From contig NZ_JALLIY010000003.1 in the NCBI RefSeq assembly GCF_023242315.1, positions 186,001 through 250,000 on the forward strand: a stretch of 64,000 nt of DNA, written 5' to 3'. Source of the DNA: Pseudomonas sp. MWU13-2105 (lineage in GTDB: Bacteria > Pseudomonadota > Gammaproteobacteria > Pseudomonadales > Pseudomonadaceae). This document shows positions 16,529 through 25,262 of this stretch, one piece after another (positions within the stretch are counted from its first letter, which is position 1; the number at the start of each line of letters is the position of its first letter). The position numbers and the translations under genes are program-made. Below the pieces are notes generated by a model, which was not told the DNA's origin, searched no databases, and saw nothing but the letters and a program-made list of their open reading frames with translations.

Positions 16529-16542
16529 GCTGTATATACAGC
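16529..16542. promoter_or_regulatory. Second perfect HutC-like palindrome, on the hxcT side
   Basis: GCTGTATATACAGC is a perfect 14-base palindrome 290 bp from the hutH operator and about 170 bp upstream of hxcT. No sigma-54 promoter with correct spacing is beside it. It may be an auxiliary operator for looping, or may place the secretion genes under the same repressor. Confidence 0.6.
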
Positions 16543-16712
16543 TCAGCTGGGTTTCACCCCCGGATCGGTGGCCCTGACTTCGGAAGGCTGAACGCCGCCG
16601 TTGGAAAGGTGCGACGGGATGGGAGGCATTTCCTCCCGAGGATTTTCAATACCGGTGACATATCTTCTTGCAACAATCCGCGGCAAATCGAATCAAGCCA
16701 AGGAATGTCGAG

Positions 16713-17159
16713 ATGGATATCGCACACATCAATTCCCGCTCGCGGATCGGCGCCCAGCAAGGCTTTACGCTGATCGAGATCATGGTGGTGGTGGTCATTC
16801 TCGGGATCCTCGCGGCCATCGTGGTGCCCAAGGTCCTCGACCGTCCCGACCAGGCCCGGGTCACCGCTGCCCGGCAGGACATCGGCAGCCTGATGCAGGC
16901 CCTCAAGCTCTATCGCCTCGACCACGGCACCTACCCGAACCAGAACCAGGGCCTGAAGGTCCTGGCCGAACGCCCGGCGAACGCCAAGGACAGCACCTGG
17001 CGTTCCTACCTCGAACGCCTGCCCAACGATCCCTGGGGGCGTCCTTACCAGTACCTCAACCCCGGGGCCAATGGCGAAGTCGATGTGTTCTCCCTGGGCG
17101 CCGACGGCAAGCCGGGCGGTGAAGGCTCCGACGCTGATATCGGCTCCTGGCAGTTGTAG
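16713..17159 (+). CDS. hxcT: Type II secretion major pseudopilin GspG (HxcT-like)
   Basis: 148 residues from ATG 16713 (AAGGA about 8 bases upstream). A leader ending GAQQG is followed by FTLIEIMVVVVILGILAAIVVPKVL, with Glu5. The GspG C-terminal signatures TYPNQNQGLKVL and PNDPWGRPYQYLNPG (calcium-binding loop region) are present. It forms the body of the periplasmic pseudopilus. It is the first gene of the plus-strand half of the Hxc cluster; hxcX follows after 8 bp. Confidence 0.93.
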   Translation: MDIAHINSRSRIGAQQGFTLIEIMVVVVILGILAAIVVPKVLDRPDQARVTAARQDIGSLMQALKLYRLDHGTYPNQNQGLKVLAERPANAKDSTWRSYLERLPNDPWGRPYQYLNPGANGEVDVFSLGADGKPGGEGSDADIGSWQL

Positions 17160-17167
17160 TCCGGGCC

Positions 17168-18151
17168 ATGACCAATCCTTCGCGGATCGCCGCCGGGCAA
17201 CGCGGCATGGCGATTATCAGCGCCTTGCTGATCGCCGCCGTGGTCGCGGTGATCGCCGGCGGCATGCTCGCTCGCCAGAGCGTCTTCACCCGCAGCCTCG
17301 AGGCCGAGCAGGCGCGGGTCCAGGGTGCCTGGCTGTTGCGCGGCGGCCTGGAACTGAGCCGGCAACTGCTCTGGGATGCGCGCCAGCACGACCCGCTGAC
17401 CCGTCTCGACCAGGCCTGGGCCCAGCCACTGTCCGCCGCCGGCCTGAGCGAGCGTGGCGGGCAGTTCAGCGGGCGCCTGGAGGACGAGCAGGGCAAGTTC
17501 AACCTGCGCAACCTGGTCCGCGACAACCGGGTCGATCCCGAGCAGGTGCGGGCTTTCCAGCAGTTGTGCGAATCGATCGGGGTCAAGCCTGCCGTGGGCC
17601 AGCGGATCGTCCAGCGGGTCACCGCCGCCTACCCGCTGCTGCCGGATAACGCGCCCACCGCGCCAGCGCTCAAGGGCAGCTTCGACAGCGGTCGGCTGAC
17701 TTCGCCGGGGACCGCGCTCAAGCCGTTGCCCGCAACCCGGCCGATGTTGCACAGCCTGGATGACCTGGGGGCCCTGGTGGGTGTAGACGCCGCCGCGCTG
17801 GCGCTGCTGGCTCCCCACGTGACCATCCTGCCGGCCAATACCTGGGTCAACGGCAATACCGCCAGCGCCGAAGTGCTGGCCTCCCAGGTGCCGAGGTTGT
17901 CGCTGGCGCGGGCGCGCAACCTGGTGGCCGAGCGTGATGCCGGACGCTGGTTTATCAATCGCGGCGATTTCGTCAACCGTCTGCAGATGCCCGAGCTGGT
18001 GGTCAGCGATATCAAGGTCGGCATCACCAGCGATTGGTTCCGCCTCAATGCCCGTTCACGCAGTGACCGCCGGCGGGTCAGCCTGGCGGTGTTGTTGTAC
18101 CGCCAGGAGCTGCGGATGCCCCAGGTGATCTGGTCGCGGGTGGGTGTATGA
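17168..18151 (+). CDS. hxcX: Type II secretion minor pseudopilin GspK (HxcX-like)
   Basis: 327 residues with an atypical prepilin start (GQRG before MAIISALLIAAVVAVIAGG) that lacks Glu5, as is normal for GspK, which caps the pseudopilus tip. A large alpha-helical domain follows (DEQGKFNLRNL; MLHSLDDLGALVGV; WFINRGDFVNRL). It overlaps hxcY by 4 bases (ATGA). Confidence 0.9.
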   Translation: MTNPSRIAAGQRGMAIISALLIAAVVAVIAGGMLARQSVFTRSLEAEQARVQGAWLLRGGLELSRQLLWDARQHDPLTRLDQAWAQPLSAAGLSERGGQFSGRLEDEQGKFNLRNLVRDNRVDPEQVRAFQQLCESIGVKPAVGQRIVQRVTAAYPLLPDNAPTAPALKGSFDSGRLTSPGTALKPLPATRPMLHSLDDLGALVGVDAAALALLAPHVTILPANTWVNGNTASAEVLASQVPRLSLARARNLVAERDAGRWFINRGDFVNRLQMPELVVSDIKVGITSDWFRLNARSRSDRRRVSLAVLLYRQELRMPQVIWSRVGV

Positions 18152-19305
18152 GCACGCTGCGCCTGGCCTTGCCGCCGCTGGAGACACTGAGCCTGGACAG
18201 CCCGCTGGAGTTTGCCTGGCTGGATCGCCAGGGCCGGCTGACCGACCAGGGGCGCAGCAGCCTGGCGCGGTTGGGGCAGGCGCACAAGGGGGCTGCCGTG
18301 GAATGTTACCTGCACCCGCGCGACAGCCTGTTGGCCAGTATCGAATTACCCAACCTGCCGCCGGCGAGGATTCAGGCCGCGGTGGGCTGCGCGGCCCAGG
18401 CTCTGATCCTTGGCGGTTGCGAGTCGATGCATATCGTTCATGGGGCACGGGATGCCGAAGGGCAGGTTCAGGTCGCCTGGTTGCAACGGGCGCTGGTGGA
18501 GCGTTTCGGTAGCGTGCTGCGCCAGTCCGGGCTGAAATTGCGCGGCCTGTATCCGGCGGCCTACCGTCTGCCGGTGGACGCCAGCCAGGCGCCGGTGGTG
18601 GCGCTGTGTGACGAGCATCTTCTGATGCGCCGCAGCCAGGATCAGGCCCAGGTTCACCCGGTCGTCGACGTCGCACTGACGGAGCTGCTCAATAGCGGTG
18701 GCGTGGTCCATTGGGTCGGTGCCGCGGCACCGGACAACGCTCTGGTCCAGAGTCTGCCGGAAGATCAGGGCTGGTCCGGTACAGCACCGAATTGGGGATT
18801 GCACGGTGCGGTCCAGCCGATGTCCGGCAACGCCGGCGGTTGGGGGCGGGCAGTCGCTTGCATGATGCTCGCGGTGGCGATCTGGGCCGTGGGCCTCAAC
18901 CTTTACGCCGCCCGCCAGGTGGAACAGGGCCAGCAACTCAAGGCCTGGATGACCCAGCGGGTAAAGCAGGCCTTCCCGGCCTTGCCGCTGATCCTCAATC
19001 CGTTGCAACAGGCCCGCCAGCAATTGGCCCTGCGCACGAACGGCGCGCCCGGCGACAGCGGCTTCACCCGCTTGGTCCAGCAGGCCGGTCTGGCCATGCC
19101 GTTTATGGTAGGCAACCTGCAAGCGTTGGCCTTCGAACACGGCGAACTGCACCTGAGCCCGTTGCCGGGCACGCCGGGCGGCGGTCGTGACAAGGCCTGG
19201 CAACTCAGCCTGAGCCAGGCCGGAGTGGCGGTGACGGCGGTTGCCGACGGCTGGGTCCTGAAAACCACCGGCCCGCAACCGCTGGCGGAGAACGACAGTG
19301 AATAA
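18148..19305 (+). CDS. hxcY: Type II secretion protein GspL (HxcY-like)
   Basis: 385 residues: a cytoplasmic actin-like domain (1-220), one membrane helix near 232-250 (GWGRAVACMMLAVAIWAVGL) and a periplasmic ferredoxin-like part. GspL anchors the HxcR ATPase to the inner membrane and contacts GspM. The gene overlaps hxcX at its start and hxcZ at its end. Confidence 0.85.
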   Translation: MSTLRLALPPLETLSLDSPLEFAWLDRQGRLTDQGRSSLARLGQAHKGAAVECYLHPRDSLLASIELPNLPPARIQAAVGCAAQALILGGCESMHIVHGARDAEGQVQVAWLQRALVERFGSVLRQSGLKLRGLYPAAYRLPVDASQAPVVALCDEHLLMRRSQDQAQVHPVVDVALTELLNSGGVVHWVGAAAPDNALVQSLPEDQGWSGTAPNWGLHGAVQPMSGNAGGWGRAVACMMLAVAIWAVGLNLYAARQVEQGQQLKAWMTQRVKQAFPALPLILNPLQQARQQLALRTNGAPGDSGFTRLVQQAGLAMPFMVGNLQALAFEHGELHLSPLPGTPGGGRDKAWQLSLSQAGVAVTAVADGWVLKTTGPQPLAENDSE

Positions 19306-19840
19306 GGCCCTGATCAACCGCTATCGAAACCGCTGGCGTCAGTTTTCGAGCCAGGCCCGGTTGTATTGGCAGAGCCTGGCCCAGCGTGAGCGGCAGCTGC
19401 TGCTGGGCATGGCGCTGGGCGTCTCGGGCCTGTTGGTGTGGTTCGTATTGATCCAGCCGCCGTTGCGCAAGATCGACTTCTGGCGTCTGGAAACCCCGAA
19501 GTTGCGCACCCAGGCACAGACCCTCGACGGCCTGTTGCAAGGGTTGGCCGGCCCGAGCGCCGGGAGCGTCGAGAGCGAGTTGCGTAGCAGCCTGGACGCC
19601 GGCGGCCTGGCCGGGCACTACCAGTTACAAAGCGTAGGTGCAGGCTGGCTGCTGACCTTCGACGACGCCCCGGCGGATGGCCTGGTGGGCTGGCTGCTGG
19701 GCAACCCACCTTTATTTACCCTGGAAGTGGTCGAGGCCCGTTTGCAGCGCAAGGGCACGACCGAACCCGATGGCACGGCAGGCAAACTGTCCGGAACCGT
19801 TCGCATGGATCAGGCGCTTGGCGCTAAGGAAGCTTCATGA
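19298..19840 (+). CDS. hxcZ: Type II secretion protein GspM (HxcZ-like)
   Basis: 180 residues with a GTG start inside the end of hxcY (8-base overlap). A cytoplasmic N-terminus with LAQRERQLLLGMALG leads into one membrane helix (about 37-53), followed by a periplasmic domain. This is the GspM layout; the protein partners GspL in the assembly platform. Its end overlaps hxcQ by 4 bases. Confidence 0.83.
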   Translation: MNKALINRYRNRWRQFSSQARLYWQSLAQRERQLLLGMALGVSGLLVWFVLIQPPLRKIDFWRLETPKLRTQAQTLDGLLQGLAGPSAGSVESELRSSLDAGGLAGHYQLQSVGAGWLLTFDDAPADGLVGWLLGNPPLFTLEVVEARLQRKGTTEPDGTAGKLSGTVRMDQALGAKEAS

Positions 19841-22230
19841 AGTGGTCAGGTTCTTTATCGGCCTTGCGTTGTCGGCAGGCCGCGGCGCCCTGGTTGTTGA
19901 TGGCCTTGAGCGCCTGCAGCACGCCACCGCCGTCGGTGCAGCCGCCGTTGCTGGTGGAAAGCGAGTTGGGCCGGCCCCTGGCCTCGACGCTCAAGAGCGG
20001 CGATGCCGTGGCTGATCGGCAGCGGCTCCAGGCCCAGGTGGAGCAGCAACATCGCCAGCCACGCGCGCCGCTCAATCCCGCGGCGGGCAGGGCGGCGGCC
20101 AAGGGCAGCCCGGCGCCCGGCCCGTTGGGCAACCAGCCGGTGCAGTTGAATTTCGTCGACGCCGATATCCAGGCGGTGGTCCGGGCCTTGTCGCGTTCCA
20201 CCGGACAGCAGTTCCTGGTGGACCCACGGGTCAAGGGCACCCTGACCCTGGTTTCCGAAGGCGAGGTCCCGGCCCAGCGCGCCTATGACATGCTGCTGGC
20301 GGCGCTGCGCATGCAGGGCTTCAGCGTGGTGGATGTCGGCGGGGTCAGCCAGGTGGTGCCGGAAGCTGATGCCAAGCTGCTGGGCGGGCCGATCTACAGT
20401 GCCGACCGGCCGGCCCAGGGCGGCATGCTGACCCGGACCTTCCGCCTGCAATATGAAAACGCGGTGAACCTGATTCCGGTACTGCGGCCGATCGTCTCGC
20501 CGAACAACCCGATCAATGCCTACCCGGGCAACAACACCGTGGTCATCACCGATTACGCGCAGAACCTGGACCGGGTCGCCACGCTGATCGCCAGTATCGA
20601 CACCCCCAGCGCCATCGACACCGATGTGGTGACGATCCAGAACGGCATTGCCAGCGATATCGCCAGCATGGTCTCCGAACTGCTGGACAGCCCAGGCAAT
20701 GACCCGACCCAGAAGATCGTCGTGCTCGGCGACCCGCGCTCCAACTCGATCATCATTCGCTCCGGCAGCCCGGAGCGCACGCAGCTGGCCCGGGAGCTGA
20801 TCTACAAGCTGGACAATGCCCAGAGCAACCCGAGCAACCTGCACGTGGTCTACCTGCGCAATGCCCAGGCCGGCAAGCTGGCCCAGGCCCTGCGCGGGCT
20901 GCTCACCGGGGAAAGCGACAGCGCTGACGGCAAGGGCGACCCGACCCGGGCCATGCTCAGTAATGGCGGGATGAACAGCAACAGCGGCAGCCAGAGCGGC
21001 CAGGCCAGCCCGCAGAGCGGCGGCAGCACTTCGAGCAGCGGCACGAGCACCTCCAGCAGCGGCTCCTCCAGCGCCCAGGGCGCGCGGGCGGGCGCCGCCA
21101 CCCAGGGTTCGGATCAAAGCGTGGCGTTTTCCGCGGGCGGAGTGACCATCCAGGCCGACGCTACCACCAATACCCTGCTGATCAGCGCGCCGGACCCGCT
21201 GTATCGCAACCTGCGGGAAGTCATCGACCAACTGGACCAGCGCCGCGCCCAGGTGGTGATCGAAAGCCTGATCGTCGAAGTCAGCGAAGACGATGCCAAT
21301 GAATTCGGCGTGCAATGGCAAGCCGGCAATCTGGCCGGCAATGGTGTGATCGGCGGCGTCAACCTGGGCGGCACCAATCTGCTCAGCACGGCGAAGAACA
21401 GTATTGATGTACTGCCCCAGGGGTTGAGCCTCGGCTTGGTCAAGGGCTCGGTGAATATCCCCGGTGTCGGTCAGGTCATGGATCTCAAGGTGCTGGCCCG
21501 GGCCTTGAAAACCAAGGGCGGCTCCAACGTGCTGTCGACGCCGAACCTGCTGACCCTGGACAACGAGGTGGCGAGCATCTTCGTCGGCCAGACCATTCCC
21601 TTTGTCAGCGGCCAGTACGTCACCAACGGCAGCAGTTCGAGCAACAACCCGTTCCAGACCATCCAGCGCGAGGAGGTCGGCCTCAAGCTCAATGTACGGC
21701 CACAGATCTCCGAAGGCGGCACGGTCAAGCTGGATATCTACCAGGAGGTCAGCACGGTGGACGACCGCGCTTCGGCGGCGGCCGCCGGCACGGTGACCAA
21801 CAAACGCGCGATCGACACCAGCATCCTGCTGGATGACGGCCAGATCATGGTCCTCGGCGGCCTGTTGCAGGACGGTTATACCCAGACCAATGACGGCGTG
21901 CCCTTTCTGTCGAGTATTCCCGGGATCGGCGCGCTGTTTCGTCATGAGCGCCGCGCGACCAACAAGACCAACCTGATGGTGTTCCTGCGGCCTTATATCA
22001 TTCGCGATGGTGCGGCGGGGCGGAGCATCACCCTGAACCGCTATGACTTTATCCGCCGGGCCCAGGGCAGCCTGCAACCGGAGCGCAGTTGGGCCATGCC
22101 GGACATGCAGGCGCCGCAGTTGCCGAACGCGGCCCAGGCGATCCCGGGTTCCGCGCCGTCGGCCCCGCAGACGCCCCGGGCGGCGATTCGCGCGGTGCCG
22201 GTGTCACTTAATGAGAGGCCGCAGCCATGA
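19837..22230 (+). CDS. hxcQ: Type II secretion secretin GspD, lipoprotein type (HxcQ-like)
   Basis: 797 residues. The N-terminus has a lipobox (LMALSAC, Cys27), so it is a lipoprotein. HxcQ of P. aeruginosa is known as a self-piloting liposecretin, and no separate pilotin gene is present here. N0-N3 domains span about 100-480, with a low-complexity Ser/Gly linker around 375-420 inside N3. The C-terminal beta domain follows (VLSTPNLLTLDNEVASIFVG; NKTNLMVFLRPYI). It forms the outer-membrane gate. After the stop a 163-bp repeat-containing gap separates it from hxcR. Confidence 0.93.
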   Translation: MKWSGSLSALRCRQAAAPWLLMALSACSTPPPSVQPPLLVESELGRPLASTLKSGDAVADRQRLQAQVEQQHRQPRAPLNPAAGRAAAKGSPAPGPLGNQPVQLNFVDADIQAVVRALSRSTGQQFLVDPRVKGTLTLVSEGEVPAQRAYDMLLAALRMQGFSVVDVGGVSQVVPEADAKLLGGPIYSADRPAQGGMLTRTFRLQYENAVNLIPVLRPIVSPNNPINAYPGNNTVVITDYAQNLDRVATLIASIDTPSAIDTDVVTIQNGIASDIASMVSELLDSPGNDPTQKIVVLGDPRSNSIIIRSGSPERTQLARELIYKLDNAQSNPSNLHVVYLRNAQAGKLAQALRGLLTGESDSADGKGDPTRAMLSNGGMNSNSGSQSGQASPQSGGSTSSSGTSTSSSGSSSAQGARAGAATQGSDQSVAFSAGGVTIQADATTNTLLISAPDPLYRNLREVIDQLDQRRAQVVIESLIVEVSEDDANEFGVQWQAGNLAGNGVIGGVNLGGTNLLSTAKNSIDVLPQGLSLGLVKGSVNIPGVGQVMDLKVLARALKTKGGSNVLSTPNLLTLDNEVASIFVGQTIPFVSGQYVTNGSSSSNNPFQTIQREEVGLKLNVRPQISEGGTVKLDIYQEVSTVDDRASAAAAGTVTNKRAIDTSILLDDGQIMVLGGLLQDGYTQTNDGVPFLSSIPGIGALFRHERRATNKTNLMVFLRPYIIRDGAAGRSITLNRYDFIRRAQGSLQPERSWAMPDMQAPQLPNAAQAIPGSAPSAPQTPRAAIRAVPVSLNERPQP

Positions 22231-22302
22231 CGCTGGTGATGCGGCGCTTGTCGCGAGCGGGCTTGAAACAATGCCGGTTGCTTAAGCAAAGGCGCAATCG
22301 AA

Positions 22303-22379
22303 CCTGTGGGAGCGGAGCTTGCCCGCAAAGATTCTGGCGGTCTCAAGGGACTCTTCGCGGACAAGGGCTGCTCCCACAA
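22303..22379. repeat. GTGGGAGC inverted repeat inside the secretion operon
   Basis: CCTGTGGGAGCGGAGCTTGCC at the left and GGGCTGCTCCCACA at the right are complementary outer arms of the Pseudomonas intergenic repeat. It separates hxcQ from hxcR, where neighbouring genes otherwise overlap by 4-8 bases, so it probably inserted here and may lower hxcR-hxcS expression. Confidence 0.7.
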
Positions 22380-22393
22380 GGGCTGGGGTCACG

Positions 22394-23812
22394 ATGAGTG
22401 CGCTACCTTATGCGTGGGCCAAGGCGCAACGTGTGTTGCTGCGTGACGGCGAGGACGGCGCGGTGTTGACTGCCTGTCCCTCGACCCCCGGCTGGGCCAT
22501 CAGCGAGGTCCGCCGGCAGTTCGGCCCGGCCCGCCTGGAGCAGGTCCGCGATGAGGAACTCGACGGCCTGCTCGCCAGCGCCTATGCCGACACCGGCAGC
22601 GCGGCGGCGGTGGTCGGCGCGGCGGAAAACGAGGTGGACCTCGACCGGCTGATGCAGGACATCCCGGAAATCACCGACCTGCTCGACACCCAGGACGGCG
22701 CCCCGGTGATCCGCATGATCAACGCCTTGTTGACCCAGGCCGCGCGGGACGAGGCCAGCGATATCCATATCGAACCCTTCGAGACGCATTCGGTGGTGCG
22801 CTACCGGGTCGACGGCACCCTGCGCGACGTGGTCTCGCCGCGCAAGGCGCTACATGGCGCGCTGGTGTCGCGGATCAAGATCATGGCGCAACTGGATATC
22901 GCCGAGAAACGCCTGCCCCAGGACGGTCGCATCGCCTTGCGCGTGGCCGGCCGGCCCATCGATATCCGCGTCTCCAGCGTGCCCACCGGCCATGGCGAAC
23001 GGGTGGTGATGCGCTTGCTGGACAAGCAGGCCGGGCGCCTGCAACTGGAAACCCTGGGCATGGACCCCGACGTGCTGGCGCGGCTCGACCAACTGATCCG
23101 CCAGCCCCACGGCATCGTTCTGGTCACCGGGCCCACCGGCAGCGGCAAGACCACCAGCCTCTACGCTGCCCTGGCCCGGCTCGACGCCAGTACCAGCAAT
23201 ATCCTCACCGTAGAGGACCCGGTGGAATACGACCTGCCGGGCATCAGCCAGATCCAGGTGAATGCCAAGATCGACATGACTTTCGCCCTGGCCTTGCGGG
23301 CCATCCTGCGCCAGGACCCGGACATCATCATGATCGGTGAGATCCGCGATCTGGAAACCGCACAGATTGCCGTGCAGGCCTCGCTGACCGGGCACCTGGT
23401 GCTGGCGACCCTGCACACCAACGACGCGGTGTCGGCGGTCAACCGCCTGATCGACATGGGTGTGGAGCCGTTCCTGCTGGCCTCGTCGATGCTTGGCGTG
23501 CTCGCCCAGCGCCTGGTTCGGCGTTTGTGCCAGCACTGTCGCCAGGAAGACCCGGCGGCGCCCGGCACCTGGCGTCCGCTGGGTTGCAGTTTGTGCAATC
23601 ACACCGGCTACAGCGGTCGCACCGGTATCCACGAGCTGTTCTGCATCGACGACGATATCCGCGGCCTGATCCACCAGGGCGCTGCTGAGCAGGCCCTGCG
23701 CCTGGCCGCGCGTGCCGCCGGTATGTTGAGCATGCGCGAGGACGGCGAGCGCTGGGTACGCAGCGGCGCCACCGCGCCGGAAGAAATCCTTCGCGTAACA
23801 CGGGACGCCTGA
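22394..23812 (+). CDS. hxcR: Type II secretion ATPase GspE (HxcR-like)
   Basis: 472 residues from ATG 22394. Walker A GPTGSGKTTSLYAAL, Asp box and Walker B (ILRQDPDIIMIGEIRDLETA), and the His box HLVLATLHTNDA are intact. The C-terminal metal-binding cysteines (LCQHC ... LGCSLCNHTGYSGRTG) are present. It is the cytoplasmic ATPase that drives pseudopilus assembly. It is shorter than many GspE proteins, with a reduced N1 domain. It shares one base with the start of hxcS (TGATG). Confidence 0.93.
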   Translation: MSALPYAWAKAQRVLLRDGEDGAVLTACPSTPGWAISEVRRQFGPARLEQVRDEELDGLLASAYADTGSAAAVVGAAENEVDLDRLMQDIPEITDLLDTQDGAPVIRMINALLTQAARDEASDIHIEPFETHSVVRYRVDGTLRDVVSPRKALHGALVSRIKIMAQLDIAEKRLPQDGRIALRVAGRPIDIRVSSVPTGHGERVVMRLLDKQAGRLQLETLGMDPDVLARLDQLIRQPHGIVLVTGPTGSGKTTSLYAALARLDASTSNILTVEDPVEYDLPGISQIQVNAKIDMTFALALRAILRQDPDIIMIGEIRDLETAQIAVQASLTGHLVLATLHTNDAVSAVNRLIDMGVEPFLLASSMLGVLAQRLVRRLCQHCRQEDPAAPGTWRPLGCSLCNHTGYSGRTGIHELFCIDDDIRGLIHQGAAEQALRLAARAAGMLSMREDGERWVRSGATAPEEILRVTRDA

Positions 23813-25023
23813 TGAATCGCTATCGCTTCGAAGCCGCCGACGCCCTGGGCAAGATCGAAACCGGTCATCTGGAAGCCGACAGCCAGGGCGCGGCCATGGG
23901 TCTGCTGCGCAGTCGCGGGCTGACCGCGTTGCTGGTCCAGGCCGACGGCGTCCAGGGCGGTAGCAGCGCCAGTGGGATGTTCAGCGCCAAACTCTCGGAC
24001 AACGACCTGGCCTGGGCCACCCGGCAGTTGGCGAGCCTGCTAGGCGCCAGCCTGCCGCTGGAAGCCGCGTTGAGCGCGACGGTGGAGCAGGCCGAGCGCA
24101 AGCACATCGCCCAGACCCTGAGCGCGGTGCGCGCCGATGTGCGCGGCGGCATGCGCCTGGCCGAAGCCCTGGCCAAGCGGCCGCGGGACTTTCCCGATAT
24201 CTACCGGGCGCTGATCGCGGCGGGCGAAGAGTCCGGCGACCTGGCCCAGGTAATGGAGCGGCTGGCCGACTACATCGAGGAACGCAACAACCTGCGCGGC
24301 AAGATTCTCACCGCGTTCATTTATCCTGGGGTGGTCGGGCTGGTGTCGGTGGCCATTGTGATTTTCCTCCTCAGCTACGTGGTGCCCCAGGTGGTCAGCG
24401 CGTTTTCCCAGGCGCGCCAGGATCTGCCGGGACTGACGCTGGCGATGCTCAATGCCAGCGACTTCATCCGCGCCTGGGGTTGGTTGTGCTTTGGCGTCCT
24501 GCTGGGTGGTTTCTGGGGCTGGCGTTTGTATTTGCGCAATCCGGCGGCGCGCTTGGGCTGGCACAGTCGGATCCTGCGCCTGCCGCTGATCGGCCGCTTC
24601 GTGCTGGGGCTCAATACCGCACGGTTTGCCTCGACCCTGGCGATTCTCGGCGGAGCCGGCGTGCCATTGTTGCGGGCCCTCGAGGCGGCACGGCAGACGG
24701 TGTCCAACGACCGCCTGAGCCTGAGCGTGAGCGAAGCCACGGCGCGGGTCCGCGAAGGGGTCAACCTGGCGGCGGCGTTGAAGGTGGAGAAGGTCTTTCC
24801 CCCGGTGCTGATCCACCTGATCGCCAGCGGCGAGAAGACCGGCTCGTTGCCGCCGATGCTGGAACGGGCGGCGCAGACCTTGTCGCGGGATATCGAGCGA
24901 CGGGCCATGGGCATGACCGCACTGCTCGAACCGCTGATGATCGTGGTGATGGGGGCGGTGGTGCTGCTGATCGTGATGGCGGTGTTGCTGCCGATCATCG
25001 AGATCAACCAGTTGGTGCAATAG
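23812..25023 (+). CDS. hxcS: Type II secretion inner-membrane platform protein GspF (HxcS-like)
   Basis: 403 residues with duplicated GspF domains: RQLASLLGASLPLEAALSA and RFASTLAILGGAGVPLLRAL. Three membrane helices lie near 170-195, 220-240 and 375-395, and the family tail LPIIEINQLVQ is present. It is the last gene of the Hxc cluster. In P. aeruginosa a secreted alkaline phosphatase gene (lapA) follows, to my recollection, but none is present here. Confidence 0.92.
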   Translation: MNRYRFEAADALGKIETGHLEADSQGAAMGLLRSRGLTALLVQADGVQGGSSASGMFSAKLSDNDLAWATRQLASLLGASLPLEAALSATVEQAERKHIAQTLSAVRADVRGGMRLAEALAKRPRDFPDIYRALIAAGEESGDLAQVMERLADYIEERNNLRGKILTAFIYPGVVGLVSVAIVIFLLSYVVPQVVSAFSQARQDLPGLTLAMLNASDFIRAWGWLCFGVLLGGFWGWRLYLRNPAARLGWHSRILRLPLIGRFVLGLNTARFASTLAILGGAGVPLLRALEAARQTVSNDRLSLSVSEATARVREGVNLAAALKVEKVFPPVLIHLIASGEKTGSLPPMLERAAQTLSRDIERRAMGMTALLEPLMIVVMGAVVLLIVMAVLLPIIEINQLVQ

Positions 25024-25084
25024 CCACCGGGTGTTTGCTCGCAACCCCGGGCCAACTGACACGACGATCTGTTTGCGGGGCAAC

Positions 25085-25200
25085 ACCTGATCAATAGATT
25101 GTCAGTCTATAGATATGATGTTGTTTCTGTGTTTGTCTTTTAACTATTTGATTATATAGAAATATATTGTTTGGCATGAATCGTGTGAGTCAGTTGGGGC
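25085..25200. other. AT-rich gap after the secretion cluster
   Basis: About 100 bases far richer in A/T than the surroundings (for example TATTTGATTATATAGAAATATATTG), including the small inverted repeat ATAGA-ttgtcag-TCTAT near 25095-25111. It may hold the promoter of the following binding-protein gene; no ordered -35/-10 pair is certain. Confidence 0.4.
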
Positions 25201-25262
25201 GACAGATGACTTGACCCGGCCGCGGGAGAGGCCACACCCACCTTTCAGACGAAACCACTGAC

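Larger units (their letters stand above)
16193..16712. promoter_or_regulatory. 520-bp divergent control region between hutH and hxcT
   Basis: No gene is seen. The left part holds the hutH sigma-54 promoter and a perfect operator (16239-16272). A second perfect palindrome lies at 16529-16542, and a GGGAGG-cattt-CCTCCC inverted repeat at 16621-16637. The hxcT ribosome-binding site AAGGA is just before 16713. A promoter for hxcT must be in the right part, but I could not identify its -10/-35 or a PhoB box with confidence. Confidence 0.6.

Noticed and set aside
16500..16530. Sigma-54 promoter next to the palindrome at 16529
   Set aside because: GG and GC pairs are present but spaced 9 bases apart, not 10.
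25160..25200. Sigma-54 promoter before the orphan binding protein (TGGCATGAATCGTGTG)
   Set aside because: The -12 GC is missing at the required spacing.
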